Counted from the stretch's first letter, positions 16,255 to 25,658 are shown. The stretch is DNA of 64,000 bases from Xanthomonas campestris pv. phormiicola (GCA_025666215.1 CP102593.1:3485001-3549000), one strand, 5' to 3'. The notes: generated from the letters alone by a model not told the origin. A program made the numbers and translations.

Positions 16255-17079
16255 GTGACGACCGAAGCCAAGACCTCTCCAGGCAAGACCTCCGTCCCCC
16301 GCCGGGCCGCCTTCCGCCTCATTTGCACCGCCTCGCTCTGCCTCTCGGCCGTTCCGGCCCTGGCCCAGTCGGCCCCGGCCGACACCGTGGTCCCCGAAGC
16401 GATCGCCACCATCGCCCCGGCGCAGGTGACCACCGCCACCGGCTCGGCCAGCACCAATTCCACCGCTTCGCAGCCCGCGACCGCCAAGCCGGCCGCCGCG
16501 CAGACCCCGGCCACGGCACGCAGCAAGGCCGATGCCGCCGCCACCGCCACCCTGGCCGCCCTGCTCCCGCACCTGGCCGCCAACGACACCATTCCGCTGA
16601 TGGACCGCTCGGCGATGTTCGCCGGCGACATCAGCCGCCTGCTGGCCAACTACGACGTGTCCCAGGCGCCGCTGCGCGAAGGCGTGGTGCCGGGCGGCGA
16701 CAAGGTCCAGTCGGTGCTCAAGCGCGCCATGGCGCTGCTCGGCACCCCGTACCGCTGGGGCGGCGAAGACACCGAAGGCTTCGATTGCAGCGGCCTGGTC
16801 GGCTACGTGTTCCGGACCGCGCTGGGCATCGAGCTGCCGCGCGTGTCGCGCGAGATGGCACGCGAGGCCAATGCCGAACTGATCAAGGACCGCGACGCGC
16901 TGGCCCCGGGCGACCTGGTGTTCTTCGGCCGCAAGGGCCGCGTCGACCACGTCGGCCTGTACGTCGGCGAGGGCCGCTTCCTGCACGCGCCGAGCCGCGG
17001 CAAGGACGTGCGCGTGGACACGCTGACCAGCGGCTACTGGAGCGAGAAGTTCGTGCAGGCGCGGCGCGTGGCGATGTAA
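16255..17079 (+). CDS. Secreted NlpC/P60 (C40) peptidoglycan endopeptidase
   Basis: 274 residues from a GTG start. The N-terminus has a long basic region and a Sec signal ending in VPALAQ. Residues 40-110 are Ala/Thr/Pro-rich linker, then a short helical region and a C-terminal NlpC/P60 domain with Cys178 (FDCSGL), His232 (DHVGLYVG) and a third His in FLHAPS. No lipobox, so the product is periplasmic or secreted, unlike its upstream paralogue. Likely a D-Glu-mDAP endopeptidase in wall remodelling. A terminator follows at 17106. Confidence 0.92.
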   Translation: MTTEAKTSPGKTSVPRRAAFRLICTASLCLSAVPALAQSAPADTVVPEAIATIAPAQVTTATGSASTNSTASQPATAKPAAAQTPATARSKADAAATATLAALLPHLAANDTIPLMDRSAMFAGDISRLLANYDVSQAPLREGVVPGGDKVQSVLKRAMALLGTPYRWGGEDTEGFDCSGLVGYVFRTALGIELPRVSREMAREANAELIKDRDALAPGDLVFFGRKGRVDHVGLYVGEGRFLHAPSRGKDVRVDTLTSGYWSEKFVQARRVAM

Positions 17080-17105
17080 GTCGCGCGGCACGCCGGCAAA
17101 CGACG

Positions 17106-17134
17106 AAAAGGCCGCTGGAGACAGCGGCCTTTTC
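17106..17134 (+). terminator. Rho-independent terminator after the second NlpC/P60 gene
   Basis: Stem AAAAGGCCGCTG / CAGCGGCCTTTT with a small loop, 26 bp after the stop. It reads in both orientations because A and T runs flank the stem, and may also serve the convergent thioesterase gene. Confidence 0.82.
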
Positions 17135-17234
17135 CGTTGCTGCAGGCCATGCCTGCCCTGCGCTGCATGACCTCGCCGCGCGCCGGTCCGCGACCGCGCC
17201 TGCGGCGCGGCCACGGCCACCGCCGGCGCCAGGC

Positions 17235-17714
17235 TCAGGCCTGGTAGTGGGAGATGGTGTCCTCGATCCCCTTGCTCAGCTCCATCACCTTCAGCGCGTA
17301 CTCGGCCAGGCGGTGGTCTTCGGGCGTGTCCGGGCTCCACGACGGCACCGGGGTCGGCTTGCCTTCGACCCCGTCCAGGGCCACGAACACGATGATGCAG
17401 TGGGTGCACAGGCGCGAGTCGCCGCCCATCGGGTCGCGCGCGCGCACGTCGATCGCGAAATGCATGCTGGTGCTGCCGGTGTAGACCAGCTTGGCGCTGA
17501 CCGTGACCATGTCGCTGATCCGGATCGGCGAGACGAAGCGAATCCCGCCGACCGCCACGGTCACGCTGTAGCGCCCGCTCCAGCCGACCGCGGCGGCGTA
17601 GCCGACCTGGTCGATCCACTTCATCACCACCCCGCCGTGGACCTTGCCGCCGTAGTTGACGTCGATCGGCTCGGCCAGGAAGCGGAAGGTCAGTTCGCGT
17701 TGCGTGCCGCTCAT
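17235..17714 (-). CDS. Hotdog-fold acyl-CoA thioesterase (YciA-like)
   Basis: 159 residues starting MSGTQRELTFRF. The hotdog/HGG signature is clear: NYGGKVHGGVVMKWIDQVGY, with the conserved Asn and the acidic residue on the central helix, followed by the beta-sheet segment VTVAVGGIRFVSPI. This is the arrangement of YciA/BACH acyl-CoA hydrolases, which release free CoA from short to long acyl-CoAs in the cytoplasm. Chain-length preference cannot be read. It is convergent with the NlpC gene. Confidence 0.9.
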   Translation of the reverse strand: MSGTQRELTFRFLAEPIDVNYGGKVHGGVVMKWIDQVGYAAAVGWSGRYSVTVAVGGIRFVSPIRISDMVTVSAKLVYTGSTSMHFAIDVRARDPMGGDSRLCTHCIIVFVALDGVEGKPTPVPSWSPDTPEDHRLAEYALKVMELSKGIEDTISHYQA

Positions 17715-17901
17715 CGGGGCTCCAGGGAAGGGGGGAAGACCCGCAAGTCTGCCACGTGCCGATGCCGCTGATGCCAGAGGCGATGCAACGCTGCAACGCG
17801 CGGATGTGCGGTTCCGGGCCAGGGATGTCGCTGCGCAGGAAACCAGCCGATAGCAGGCGCCATCGCCTTGCCAGGCAGCGCCGGCAGCCGGTCGCGCCTG
17901 C

Positions 17902-18738
17902 CTAGGCGTGCGCCAGCCCCGGGTTGTCGCGTTTGCGGATGCACAGCCACGGGAAGAACGGCTGCGGCCAGCGCAGCGCGCGCAGCCACCTGGCGCGCAG
18001 GCTGCGCGGATCGAACAAGCGGCGCACCACGATGCCGTCGAGCGCAGCATAGGTGTGCTGGTGGTAGCGGCTGGCCAGTTCCGCGCAGCCCAGGCCGGTG
18101 AAATAGCGCAGGCTGCGCGCGGCGCTGGCCTGCGCGTGCGCGGCATCGGCATAGAACGGGCTGTCGATCACGTGCAGTTCGCCATCGTCCTGCAGCAAGC
18201 CCAGCAAGCGTGCGATCAGCGCGCGCGGGTCGGCGAAATACTGGATGCAGGCCGGCAGCACGACCGCATCGAAGCGCTGCGGCGGCAACGGCAGCGTGTG
18301 GATGTCGCCGGCGACGAAGCTCAGACGCGCACTGGCCGCGAACACGCGCGCGGCCTGCGCCAACTCGGTACGGTTGACGTCGACGCCGCAGACCTCGCGC
18401 TGCAGGCCCTCGGCCAGCCGCTGCGACAGCCAGCCGTTGCCGCAGCCCAGTTCGAGCAACGGTCCGCTGCCGCCGCGCGCCTGCAGGTGGCGCAGCAGGC
18501 GCCGGCAGGAGGCGGCGCGCACCCGCCACTCGTGGCTCGCCCCCAACGCCCCGCCGGGACGCGGCAGCATGCGTACCTGCGCATCGCTGTAGACGCGGCC
18601 TTCCTGCTGGCGGACCGCGAGGTACCGGCGCTCGAACGGATCGGCGGCCAGCGCCTGCTGCACCAGCACCCCGTCGATCGGCACCAGGCCGGGCAGCGCC
18701 TGCAGTTGCGCGCGCAAGCGCGTCGCAGGCGTGCTCAC
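17902..18738 (-). CDS. Class I SAM-dependent methyltransferase
   Basis: About 278 residues from the GTG at 18738 (VSTPATRL), which falls 8 bp past the symporter stop; ATG starts at 18768 or 18780 are in frame and would overlap the symporter gene. The SAM-binding motif I is LLELGCGNGWLS, followed by motif II (VCGVDVN) and the VAGDIHTLPLPP / FDAVVLPACIQYF segment typical of ubiquinone/menaquinone-type methyltransferases. The N-terminal about 90 residues are not part of the core. The acceptor is unknown. It probably shares a transcript with the upstream symporter gene. Confidence 0.85.
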   Translation of the reverse strand: MSTPATRLRAQLQALPGLVPIDGVLVQQALAADPFERRYLAVRQQEGRVYSDAQVRMLPRPGGALGASHEWRVRAASCRRLLRHLQARGGSGPLLELGCGNGWLSQRLAEGLQREVCGVDVNRTELAQAARVFAASARLSFVAGDIHTLPLPPQRFDAVVLPACIQYFADPRALIARLLGLLQDDGELHVIDSPFYADAAHAQASAARSLRYFTGLGCAELASRYHQHTYAALDGIVVRRLFDPRSLRARWLRALRWPQPFFPWLCIRKRDNPGLAHA

Positions 18739-18745
18739 CAGGCGA

Positions 18746-20086
18746 TCAGCGCACCCGTCCGGAACCATCGGCCGGCCCATCCTCCAGGCCGACGTTGCTC
18801 GACGCCGCCTCGTACATGCTGCGGTCGAGCAGGCCGGTTTCCTTGGCCACCAGCACCGGCACCAGCATCTGCCCGGTGACGTTGGTCATGGTGCGCATCA
18901 TGTCCAGCACGCGGTCGATCGCGTACAGGTAGCCGATCACCTCCAGCGGCAGGTTGGCCGCGCTCAGCACCACCGTGGCCATCACCACCGCGGTACCGGG
19001 CACGCCGGCGGTGCCGAAGCTGCCCAGCACCGAGGCGATCAGCACCACGAAATACTGGTTGGCGGTCAGCGGCACCCCGGTGTATTGGGCGATGAACACC
19101 GCGCACAGCGCCGGGAAGATCGCCCCGCAGCCGTCCATCTTGATGCTGGCGCCCAGCGGCACCGCGAACGCGGCGTAGTCCTTGTTGACGCCGAGGTTGT
19201 GGGTGATCGAGCGCAGCGCCACCGGCATCGCGGCGAAGCTGGAGGAACTGACGAAGGCCACCTGCATGCCCGGCGCGGCGCCGCGGAAGAACTTCCACGG
19301 GTTCAGCCCGTGCGCCAGCAGCAGGCCGCTGTACACCACCAGGATGTGGATCGCGCAGGCCAGGTACAGCGCCAGCACGAAGTTGCCGAACGGCAGCAGC
19401 TTCTCGAAGCCGTAGCTGCCGACCAGCGAGGCGATCAGGCCGAAGGTGCCGAGCGGGGTCATCTCCAGCACGAAGCGGGTGACCTGGATCATGATCTCGC
19501 TCATCTGCCCGGTGAGCTTGCGTGCCTCGGCCACGCGCTCGCCCAGCTTGACCATCGCAAAGCCCAGCAGCGCGGCGAAGAAGATCACCGGCAGGATCGA
19601 GCCGCGCCCGGCCGCCAGCACCGTCTCGCCGGCGGCGTTGGTCCTGGTGCCGATGCCGGTCAGCGCATAGAACGGATTGGACGGCACTACGTCCAGCAGC
19701 ACCTGGATCGGGCTGGGCACGTCGCGCGGCTTCCATGCGCCATCCACGCTCAGGCCGAAGTGGCCGGCGCCCGGCTGCAGCAGCGTGCCCACGGCCAGGC
19801 CGACGCCGACCGCCAGCGCGGCGGTGAGCACGAACCACAGGAAGGTGCGCCCGCCGAGCCTGGCCACCGATTGCTGGCCGTGCAGCGAGGAGATCGCGTT
19901 GATCACCGCGAAGAACACCAGCGGCACCGCGATCATCTTGATCAGGGTCACGTACAGATCGCCCAGCGGCCCGAACCAGGTGTCCGCCGCCGGCCCCATC
20001 GCCCAGCCGGCCAGCGCACCGAGCACGAAGCCGGCCACCACGCGCTGCCAGAACGGAATGCGCAACCAGGCGGTCACCAATGTCAT
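18746..20086 (-). CDS. Dicarboxylate/amino acid:cation symporter (SLC1/DAACS family)
   Basis: About 446 residues from MTLVTAWLRI at 20086; the frame opens 22 codons earlier but that part is less protein-like. Family features: LIKMIAVPLVFFAVI in TM3, the serine-rich hairpin 1 SSSSFAAMPVALR, and the substrate/cation motif KMDGCG followed by the second hairpin GTAGVPGTAVV. It should import glutamate, aspartate or C4-dicarboxylates with H+ or Na+ across the inner membrane. The serine-rich loop reads SSSSFAA rather than the more usual SSSAAT, so specificity is uncertain. The methyltransferase gene follows closely. Confidence 0.92.
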   Translation of the reverse strand: MTLVTAWLRIPFWQRVVAGFVLGALAGWAMGPAADTWFGPLGDLYVTLIKMIAVPLVFFAVINAISSLHGQQSVARLGGRTFLWFVLTAALAVGVGLAVGTLLQPGAGHFGLSVDGAWKPRDVPSPIQVLLDVVPSNPFYALTGIGTRTNAAGETVLAAGRGSILPVIFFAALLGFAMVKLGERVAEARKLTGQMSEIMIQVTRFVLEMTPLGTFGLIASLVGSYGFEKLLPFGNFVLALYLACAIHILVVYSGLLLAHGLNPWKFFRGAAPGMQVAFVSSSSFAAMPVALRSITHNLGVNKDYAAFAVPLGASIKMDGCGAIFPALCAVFIAQYTGVPLTANQYFVVLIASVLGSFGTAGVPGTAVVMATVVLSAANLPLEVIGYLYAIDRVLDMMRTMTNVTGQMLVPVLVAKETGLLDRSMYEAASSNVGLEDGPADGSGRVR

Positions 20087-20236
20087 CGATGCTATCCAGG
20101 AAATCTCGGGATCCTGCACCATAGCGCAAGCCGGCGCGGGCGACGACGCCATGGCTGGAAAGGCGCGATGTCATCGGCGTGCCTTGTCGCAGCCGGCATA
20201 ATGCGCAGGACTTCGTGCCCAGGGCCCGTTCCTCGT

Positions 20237-21946
20237 ATGCGCTACCTCGTTCCCGCCTTCGCCGCCGCCTCCACCCTGCTGCTGGCCGCCTGCGCCAGCG
20301 CCCCGCGCGCGCCGGCCAGCGCCGCCGTCGCGCCGATCCAGGTGCCCGCCGTCGCTCATCCAAGTGGCGAGACGCCGGACTGGTGGTACCGCAGCGGCGC
20401 GGCCAAGGCGGCCAACAACGGCGCGATGCGCGGCAAGGCCAAGAACGTGATCCTGTTCCTCGGCGACGGCATGAGCCTGACCACGGTCGCCGCCGCGCGC
20501 ATCCTCGACGGCCAGCGCAAGGGCGCCTCCGGCGAGGAGAACCAGCTGGCGTGGGAAGCGTTCCCGGCCACCGCGCTGAGCAAGACCTACAACACCGACT
20601 CGCAGACCCCGGACTCGGCCGGCACCATGACCTCGATCACCACCGGGGTGAAGACCCACATGGGCGCGATCGGCGTGTCCGCCGGCAAGCGCGAGGCCTG
20701 CGCCGACAGCCTCGGCAAGCACCTGCTGACCTGGCTGGAACTGGCCGACAGCGCCGGCATGAACACCGGCATCGTCACCACCACCCGGCTGACCCACGCC
20801 ACCCCTGCGGCGACCTACGCGCACACTCCCGAGCGCAACTGGGAAAGCGACACCGACCTGCCCGGGAAGGCGGTGGCCGAAGGCTGCCGCGACATCGCCC
20901 AGCAGATGGTCGGCGCGCGCTTCGGCCGCGGCCCGCAGGTGATGCTGGCCGGCGGCCGCGGCCAGTTCACCACCGTCGAGCAGCGCGATCCGGAATACGA
21001 CGACAAGGTCGGCCTGCGCCTGGACGGCCGCGACCTGATCGGCGAATGGCGCCAGCGCCATCCGCAGGGCGCCTACGTCTGGAACCGCGGGCAGCTGGAA
21101 GCGGCGCAGAACGCGCCGGCGCTGCTGGGCCTGTTCGAGCCGGACCACATGCAGTTCGACCACGACCGCGACCAGGGCGCCGGCGGCGACCCGAGCCTGG
21201 CCGAGATGACCCGCGCCGCGATCCGCACCCTGTCGCGCGGCAAGGACGGCTACGTGCTGATGGTCGAAGGCGGCCGCATCGACCACGCCCACCACGCCGG
21301 CAACGCCTACCGCGCGCTGGACGAGACCATCGCCCTGTCGCAGGCGGTGCAGGCCGCGGCGGAGGCGACCTCGGCCGAGGACACGCTGATCGTCGTCACC
21401 GCCGACCATTCGCACACGCTCAACTTCGTCGGCTACCCGCAGCGCGGCAACCCGATCCTGGGCAAGGTGCGCGGCACCAGCGGCGAAGACGCCAACACCG
21501 GCGAGCTGGCGCTGGACGGCAACGGCCAGCCGTACGCCACGCTCAGCTATGCCAACGGCCCCGGCTATACCGGCGCCAGCAACCAGCAGCCGGCCGGCAT
21601 CAAGACCTTCCCGCATGCGCCGAGCAGCTTCGAGCCGGCGAACGGCCGCCCGGACCTGACCCATGTCGACACCGAAAGCCCGGACTTCATGCAGGAAGCG
21701 CTGGTGCCGACCAAGGCCGAGACCCATGGCGGCGAGGACGTCGGCATCTGGGCGCGCGGCCCCGGCAGCGACGCGTTCCGCGGCAGCCTGGAAGAGAACG
21801 TGATCTACCACGTGATCGTGCAGGCCACGCCGAAGCTGCGCGGCCGCCTGTGCCAGGCCGGCACCTGCAATCCCGACGGCGTGCCGGTGCAGGTGCCGAA
21901 GCCGGACGCGTTCGTGGCCGACGCCGCCACCGCCACCGCGAAGTGA
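20237..21946 (+). CDS. PhoA-type alkaline phosphatase lipoprotein
   Basis: 569 residues. ATG 20237 gives a lipoprotein signal ending LLAAC (Cys19). The alkaline phosphatase core is intact: metal ligand in FLGDGMS (Asp77), nucleophile in DSAGT (Ser127) followed by TTGVKT, the EGGRIDHAHHAGN metal segment, and VTADHSHT. In the late part, ETHGGEDVGIWARGPG carries the last zinc His. It would hydrolyse phosphomonoesters on the periplasmic side or cell surface. No pho box is recognisable by eye upstream. It overlaps the next gene by 4 bp (GTGA). Confidence 0.93.
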   Translation: MRYLVPAFAAASTLLLAACASAPRAPASAAVAPIQVPAVAHPSGETPDWWYRSGAAKAANNGAMRGKAKNVILFLGDGMSLTTVAAARILDGQRKGASGEENQLAWEAFPATALSKTYNTDSQTPDSAGTMTSITTGVKTHMGAIGVSAGKREACADSLGKHLLTWLELADSAGMNTGIVTTTRLTHATPAATYAHTPERNWESDTDLPGKAVAEGCRDIAQQMVGARFGRGPQVMLAGGRGQFTTVEQRDPEYDDKVGLRLDGRDLIGEWRQRHPQGAYVWNRGQLEAAQNAPALLGLFEPDHMQFDHDRDQGAGGDPSLAEMTRAAIRTLSRGKDGYVLMVEGGRIDHAHHAGNAYRALDETIALSQAVQAAAEATSAEDTLIVVTADHSHTLNFVGYPQRGNPILGKVRGTSGEDANTGELALDGNGQPYATLSYANGPGYTGASNQQPAGIKTFPHAPSSFEPANGRPDLTHVDTESPDFMQEALVPTKAETHGGEDVGIWARGPGSDAFRGSLEENVIYHVIVQATPKLRGRLCQAGTCNPDGVPVQVPKPDAFVADAATATAK

Positions 21947-22494
21947 CGGCGGCGCGGCGGCGCGCTCGCGCGCTACGGATCGCGCTGGCGCTGGCGGCGA
22001 TCGCCGCGGCGCCATTGGCCTGGGCGCAGGCGGACAGCGCGTGCCGGCTCGGCGATCCGAACAGCGACCGCGCCATCGTGCCCGGCTGCAGCGTCGGCGC
22101 CGACGGGCGTCTGCGGCTGTCGCCGCAGACCGCACGGCGGTTGCAGTTCGACGCCGACGGCCTGGCCGTGCTGACCGTGCAGAACCAGTTCTACTACGTG
22201 CGCGCCGACGGCAGCAGCCTGCCGGTGATCACATGGGACAGCGGCCCGGACTATTTCGCCGAAGGCCTCACCCGCGGCATCTTCCATGGCCGCATCGGCT
22301 TCTACGACCGGCAGCTGCGCGAAGTGATTGCGCCGGTGCACGATTTCGCCTGGCCGTTCGAGCACGGCGTGGCCCGGGTCTGCGACGGCTGTCGCCGCGG
22401 CACGCCCGATGGCGAGGGGCACACGCCGATGCAAGGCGGGCGCTGGTACGCCATCGACCGCCGCAACCGCGAAGTGCCCGAACCGCAGCGCTGA
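21943..22494 (+). CDS. Small secreted WG-repeat-like protein coupled to alkaline phosphatase
   Basis: 183 residues from a GTG that overlaps the phosphatase stop (GTGA), so it is translationally coupled. A very Arg/Ala-rich N-terminus leads into a signal peptide ending PLAWAQA. The mature part has short repeating strands with aromatic-Gly pairs (FHGRIGFYDRQLREVIAPVHDFAWPFEHGVARV), which resemble WG/KWG repeats, and four Cys. No catalytic motif. The function is unknown; the coupling suggests it is exported with the phosphatase or assists it. Alternative: independent hypothetical exported protein. Confidence 0.72.
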   Translation: MTAARRRARALRIALALAAIAAAPLAWAQADSACRLGDPNSDRAIVPGCSVGADGRLRLSPQTARRLQFDADGLAVLTVQNQFYYVRADGSSLPVITWDSGPDYFAEGLTRGIFHGRIGFYDRQLREVIAPVHDFAWPFEHGVARVCDGCRRGTPDGEGHTPMQGGRWYAIDRRNREVPEPQR

Positions 22495-22672
22495 GCGCGG
22501 GCACGTCGGGGGCGGCAGCGTCGACTTGCCGACAAGCAGACCGGCTCCGCTCTCCACTTGGACCGCAGGGCACGGCTTGCGCGCCACCGGCGCGTGCCGG
22601 GACGCAACCTCGTGGCGCCGCAGCGGCCGCACCACGCTTCGCGGCCGCGTCGCCAGCCTCTAAAGTGACACG

Positions 22673-24019
22673 ATGAGCATCCGCCCCGCTACTGCATCTC
22701 CCTGCGCCGTGAGCGCCGCCCTGCCCGACCCGGCGCCGGCCGCGGTCCTGGTCGGCCTCAGCGGCGGGCTGGATTCCAGCGTGCTGCTGCATGCGCTGGC
22801 GCAACAGCCGCACTACCGCCGCGCCGGGCTGCGCGCGCTGCATGTGCACCACGGCCTGCATGCCGATGCCGATGCCTGGGCCGACCACTGCACCGCGTGC
22901 TGCGCCGCACTGGCGATCCCGCTGCAGGTGCTGCGCGTGCAGGTGCCGCGCGACAGCGGCCACGGCCTGGAGGCCGCGGCACGGCAGGCGCGGCGCGCGG
23001 CCTTCGCCCAGGCGCTGGCCGCCGGCGAGTGGCTGGCGCTGGCGCAGCACCGCGACGACCAGGCCGAGACCTTCCTGCTGCGCGCGCTGCGCGCCTCCGG
23101 CCCGGACGGGCTGGCGGCGATGCAGGGCCTGCGCAGCTTCGCCACCGGCATGCTGTGGCGTCCGCTGCTGGCCCTGCCGCGCAGCGCATTGCAGGCCTAC
23201 GCGCAGCGGCACGCCTTGCGCTGGATCGAAGACCCGAGCAATGCCGACCCCGGCTTCGACCGCAACTTCCTGCGCCTGCAGGTGTTGCCGCTGCTGCGCC
23301 AGCGCTGGCCGCATGCCGCTGCCGCGCTGGCGCGCAGCGCGCAGCTGTGCGGCGAAGCCGGCGCGCTGCTGGACGACGGCGACCAGGCCGCGCTGGAGGC
23401 GCTGCGCGACGACGCCAGCGCGCCGCTGTCGCTGCCGCAGCTGCGCGCGCTGCCGGCGCCGCGACGCGCGCGCGTGCTGCGGCGCTGGGTCGCGCAAGCG
23501 GGTCTGCCGCCGCTGCCGGCCGCCGGCCTGCTGGCGATCGAGCGTACGCTGCTGCACGCGCGTGCCGACGCCGCCGCGCAGTTCGCCTGGCATGGCGCGA
23601 CGCTGCGCAGCTGGCGCGAGGCGTTGTACGCCGAGCGCGATCCGCCGCCGCTGCGCGCCGACTGGCAGGCGCAATGGGACGGCCTCGCACCGCTGGCGCT
23701 GCCCGACGGCCGCCGCCTGCGGCTGCTCGCCGACACCCCGCTGGTGTTCGACGCCCCGCTGCTGGTGCGCTTGCGCCAGGGCGGCGAACGCATCCTGTTG
23801 CCCGGGCGCGTCCACTCGCAGGCGCTCAAGCAACTGCTGCAGGAGCGCGCCGTGCCGCCCTGGCAGCGCGCGCGCCTGCCGCTGCTGTTCGACGCCGAGC
23901 GCCTGCTCGCCGCCGGCGACCGGATCGTCGCCGCGCCGCTGCACGCCTGGCTGCAGGCACGGTACGCGCGGCTGGTACTGGACAGCGCCGCCACGCCATC
24001 GTCACCCGCCTCGCATTGA
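22673..24019 (+). CDS. tilS: tRNA(Ile)-lysidine synthetase
   Basis: 448 residues. The N-terminal PP-loop motif SGGLDSS (30-36) is the ATP pyrophosphatase signature, followed by the [11 protein letters not shown] segment and [12 protein letters not shown], all diagnostic of TilS. The C-terminal substrate-recognition domain is present ([24 protein letters not shown]). The enzyme converts C34 of the CAU-anticodon isoleucine tRNA to lysidine and is essential. In many relatives tilS follows accA; here a 178-bp gap with no visible gene separates it from the phosphatase pair. Confidence 0.96.
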   Translation: MSIRPATASPCAVSAALPDPAPAAVLVGLSGGLDSSVLLHALAQQPHYRRAGLRALHVHHGLHADADAWADHCTACCAALAIPLQVLRVQVPRDSGHGLEAAARQARRAAFAQALAAGEWLALAQHRDDQAETFLLRALRASGPDGLAAMQGLRSFATGMLWRPLLALPRSALQAYAQRHALRWIEDPSNADPGFDRNFLRLQVLPLLRQRWPHAAAALARSAQLCGEAGALLDDGDQAALEALRDDASAPLSLPQLRALPAPRRARVLRRWVAQAGLPPLPAAGLLAIERTLLHARADAAAQFAWHGATLRSWREALYAERDPPPLRADWQAQWDGLAPLALPDGRRLRLLADTPLVFDAPLLVRLRQGGERILLPGRVHSQALKQLLQERAVPPWQRARLPLLFDAERLLAAGDRIVAAPLHAWLQARYARLVLDSAATPSSPASH

Positions 24020-24050
24020 CCCTTCCGCCGGCGCCGCGCACACTTCCGCG

Positions 24051-24314
24051 ATGCCCAAGAAGCCATTAGAAGAAGCCTCCCCGGTCGCCCGCTTCGAGCA
24101 ATCGCTCGAGGAGCTGGAAGTGCTGGTGGAGAAGATGGAAACCGGCGACCTGAGCCTGGAACAGTCGCTGAGCGCCTACGAGCGTGGCGTCGGCCTGTAC
24201 CGGCAGTGCCAGCAGGCGCTGGAACAGGCCGAACTGCGCGTGCGCCTGCTCAGCGATCCGGAGCAGCCGGACAGCGCCGAGCCGTTCGATCCTGCCCCGC
24301 TCCATGGCGGCTGA
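24051..24314 (+). CDS. xseB: Exodeoxyribonuclease VII small subunit
   Basis: 87 residues, full length for XseB. The family motif is clear: [21 protein letters not shown], then [15 protein letters not shown]. It partners XseA in ExoVII, a single-strand DNA exonuclease. It overlaps ispA by 11 bp, the usual gammaproteobacterial arrangement. Confidence 0.95.
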   Translation: MPKKPLEEASPVARFEQSLEELEVLVEKMETGDLSLEQSLSAYERGVGLYRQCQQALEQAELRVRLLSDPEQPDSAEPFDPAPLHGG

Positions 24315-25185
24315 CGCCGCGTTCGCGCGCTGGCGCCAGCGCGTGGAAGCCGGCCTGGATGCGCACCTGCCCGCCGCCGCGGCCGCGCCGCAGCGCCTGC
24401 ACGCGGCGATGCGCCACGCCACCCTCGGCGGCGGCAAGCGCATGCGTCCGCTGCTGGTCTACGCCACTGGCGCGCTGTTCACCGCCGACGAAGCCCGACT
24501 GGATGCGCCGGCACTGGCGGTGGAACTGATCCACGCCTATTCGCTGGTGCACGACGATCTGCCGGCGATGGACGACGACGCCTTGCGCCGCGGCCGCCCG
24601 ACCGTGCATATCGCCTTCGACGAGGCCACCGCGATCCTGGCCGGCGATGCGCTGCAGAGCCTGGCCTTCGCCCTGCTGGCCGGCGCCGACGGCGCCGATG
24701 CGGCCTTGCGCGTGCGCTGGCTGCAGACCCTGGCCGAGGCCGCGGGCGCGGCCGGCATGTGCGGCGGCCAGGCGCTGGACATCGACGCCACCGGCACGGT
24801 GCAGCCGCTGGCCGACCTGCAGCGCATGCACGCATTGAAGACCGGCGCGCTGATCCGCGCCAGCGTGCGCCTGGGCGCGCTCGGCGGCGGCGCCGACGCC
24901 GCCGCGCTGGCGCAGCTGGACGCCTTCGCCAGCGCGCTGGGCCTGGCATTCCAGGTGCGCGACGATATCCTCGACATCGAGGCCAGCTCCGAACAGCTCG
25001 GCAAGACCGCCGGCAAGGACGCGGCGCAGGCCAAGTCCACCTACCCGGCGCTGCTGGGCATGGACGGCGCCAAGGCCAAGCTCACCGAACTGGCGGCGAC
25101 GATGCGCGACAGCCTGCACGGCCACGGCGCCCGCGCCGACACGCTGGCGGCGCTGGCGCGGCTGGCGGTGGATCGCGCGCACTGA
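24304..25185 (+). CDS. ispA: Polyprenyl diphosphate synthase (farnesyl diphosphate synthase)
   Basis: 293 residues. First Asp-rich motif DDLPAMD at 84-90, second DDILD at 220-224, with [11 protein letters not shown] upstream binding isopentenyl diphosphate. Size and motif spacing match bacterial farnesyl diphosphate synthase, which makes C15 precursor for ubiquinone, undecaprenol and others. It overlaps xseB. In many relatives dxs comes next; here the downstream DNA is REP repeats and a gene remnant. Confidence 0.94.
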   Translation: MAADAAFARWRQRVEAGLDAHLPAAAAAPQRLHAAMRHATLGGGKRMRPLLVYATGALFTADEARLDAPALAVELIHAYSLVHDDLPAMDDDALRRGRPTVHIAFDEATAILAGDALQSLAFALLAGADGADAALRVRWLQTLAEAAGAAGMCGGQALDIDATGTVQPLADLQRMHALKTGALIRASVRLGALGGGADAAALAQLDAFASALGLAFQVRDDILDIEASSEQLGKTAGKDAAQAKSTYPALLGMDGAKAKLTELAATMRDSLHGHGARADTLAALARLAVDRAH

Positions 25186-25203
25186 CTCCATCCAGCCGCC
25201 CCC

Positions 25204-25237
25204 TGTAGGGACATGTGGGAGCGGCTTCAGCCGCGAC
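25204..25237. repeat. REP-like palindromic repeat, copy 1
   Basis: TGTAGGGACATGTGGGAGCG followed by GCTTCAGCCGCGAC. The core GCGGCTTCAGCCGC is a near-perfect palindrome. Related copies are at 25323, around the element at 58873-59011, and at 62785. It lies 18 bp after the ispA stop and could form a hairpin in the transcript. Confidence 0.8.
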
Positions 25238-25322
25238 AATCGAAGCGGCGAGATTGCCAGGCTTCAAGGTGGTCGGGAGGGCGCTGAAATCCTCTCTGCA
25301 GCGCAGGCAGCGCGCCGGCCGC

Positions 25323-25349
25323 CTGTAGGGACATGTGGGAGCGACTTCA
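25323..25349. repeat. REP-like repeat, copy 2, truncated at a mobile-element end
   Basis: The left part is the same as copy 1 (CTGTAGGGACATGTGGGAGC then GACTTCA) but the expected palindromic partner is replaced from 25350 by GGGCACCTCTAATAAC, the terminal sequence also seen on the 99-bp element at 58889-58987. Confidence 0.8.
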
Positions 25350-25365
25350 GGGCACCTCTAATAAC
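25350..25365. mobile_element. Orphan terminal inverted-repeat end of a mobile element
   Basis: GGGCACCTCTAATAAC differs by one base from the left end of the 99-bp element (58889-58904). The base order across the REP-element junction (TTCA then GGGCACCTC) is the same as at that element's right boundary read on the opposite strand. Only this 16-bp end remains before the beta-xylosidase remnant begins. It looks like the scar of an insertion followed by deletion. Confidence 0.7.
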
Positions 25366-25658
25366 GCGGCGTCGCGGCCGCCGGCAGCACCTGGGTGAAG
25401 TACGGGCGATTGCTCTTGTCCTGCTTCGGCGTGACGAACTCCCAGGCCAGCAGTTTCAGCACGCCGCCGTCGCAGGTCGCATACCTCGCGCAGCGGCGTG
25501 CCCGGATAGTCCGAACCCACCGACAGATCGTAGAAGCGATCGCGCGGCGACGTCGGCCCCTGCACAGCCAGCGCGATCTCGCGGACCGCAGGCTGCGCCG
25601 CGGCAATCGCCGCCAGCGACATCGGCGCGGCACCCCACCACAGGCGTAGCGATCCCAT
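25358..25658 (-). pseudogene. GH39 beta-xylosidase remnant (internally deleted, truncated)
   Basis: Two recognisable pieces in different frames. The 5' piece, from an ATG at 25658, reads QPAVREIALAVQGPTSPRDR then FYDLSVGSDYPGTPLRE, which is the start of the mature part of glycoside hydrolase family 39 beta-xylosidases. The 3' piece, in another frame, reads VLKLLAWEFVTPKQDKSNRP then YFTQVLPAAAT, resembling a segment hundreds of residues later in that family. The catalytic middle is gone, and the frame then runs into the mobile-element end at 25365, whose bases supply the stop. Family assignment is from memory of the conserved N-terminus. Confidence 0.65.

Noticed and set aside
18731..20236. 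Long plus-strand open frame leading into the alkaline phosphatase gene
   Set aside because: It is antisense to the symporter gene. The phosphatase has a clean ATG with a lipoprotein signal at 20237.
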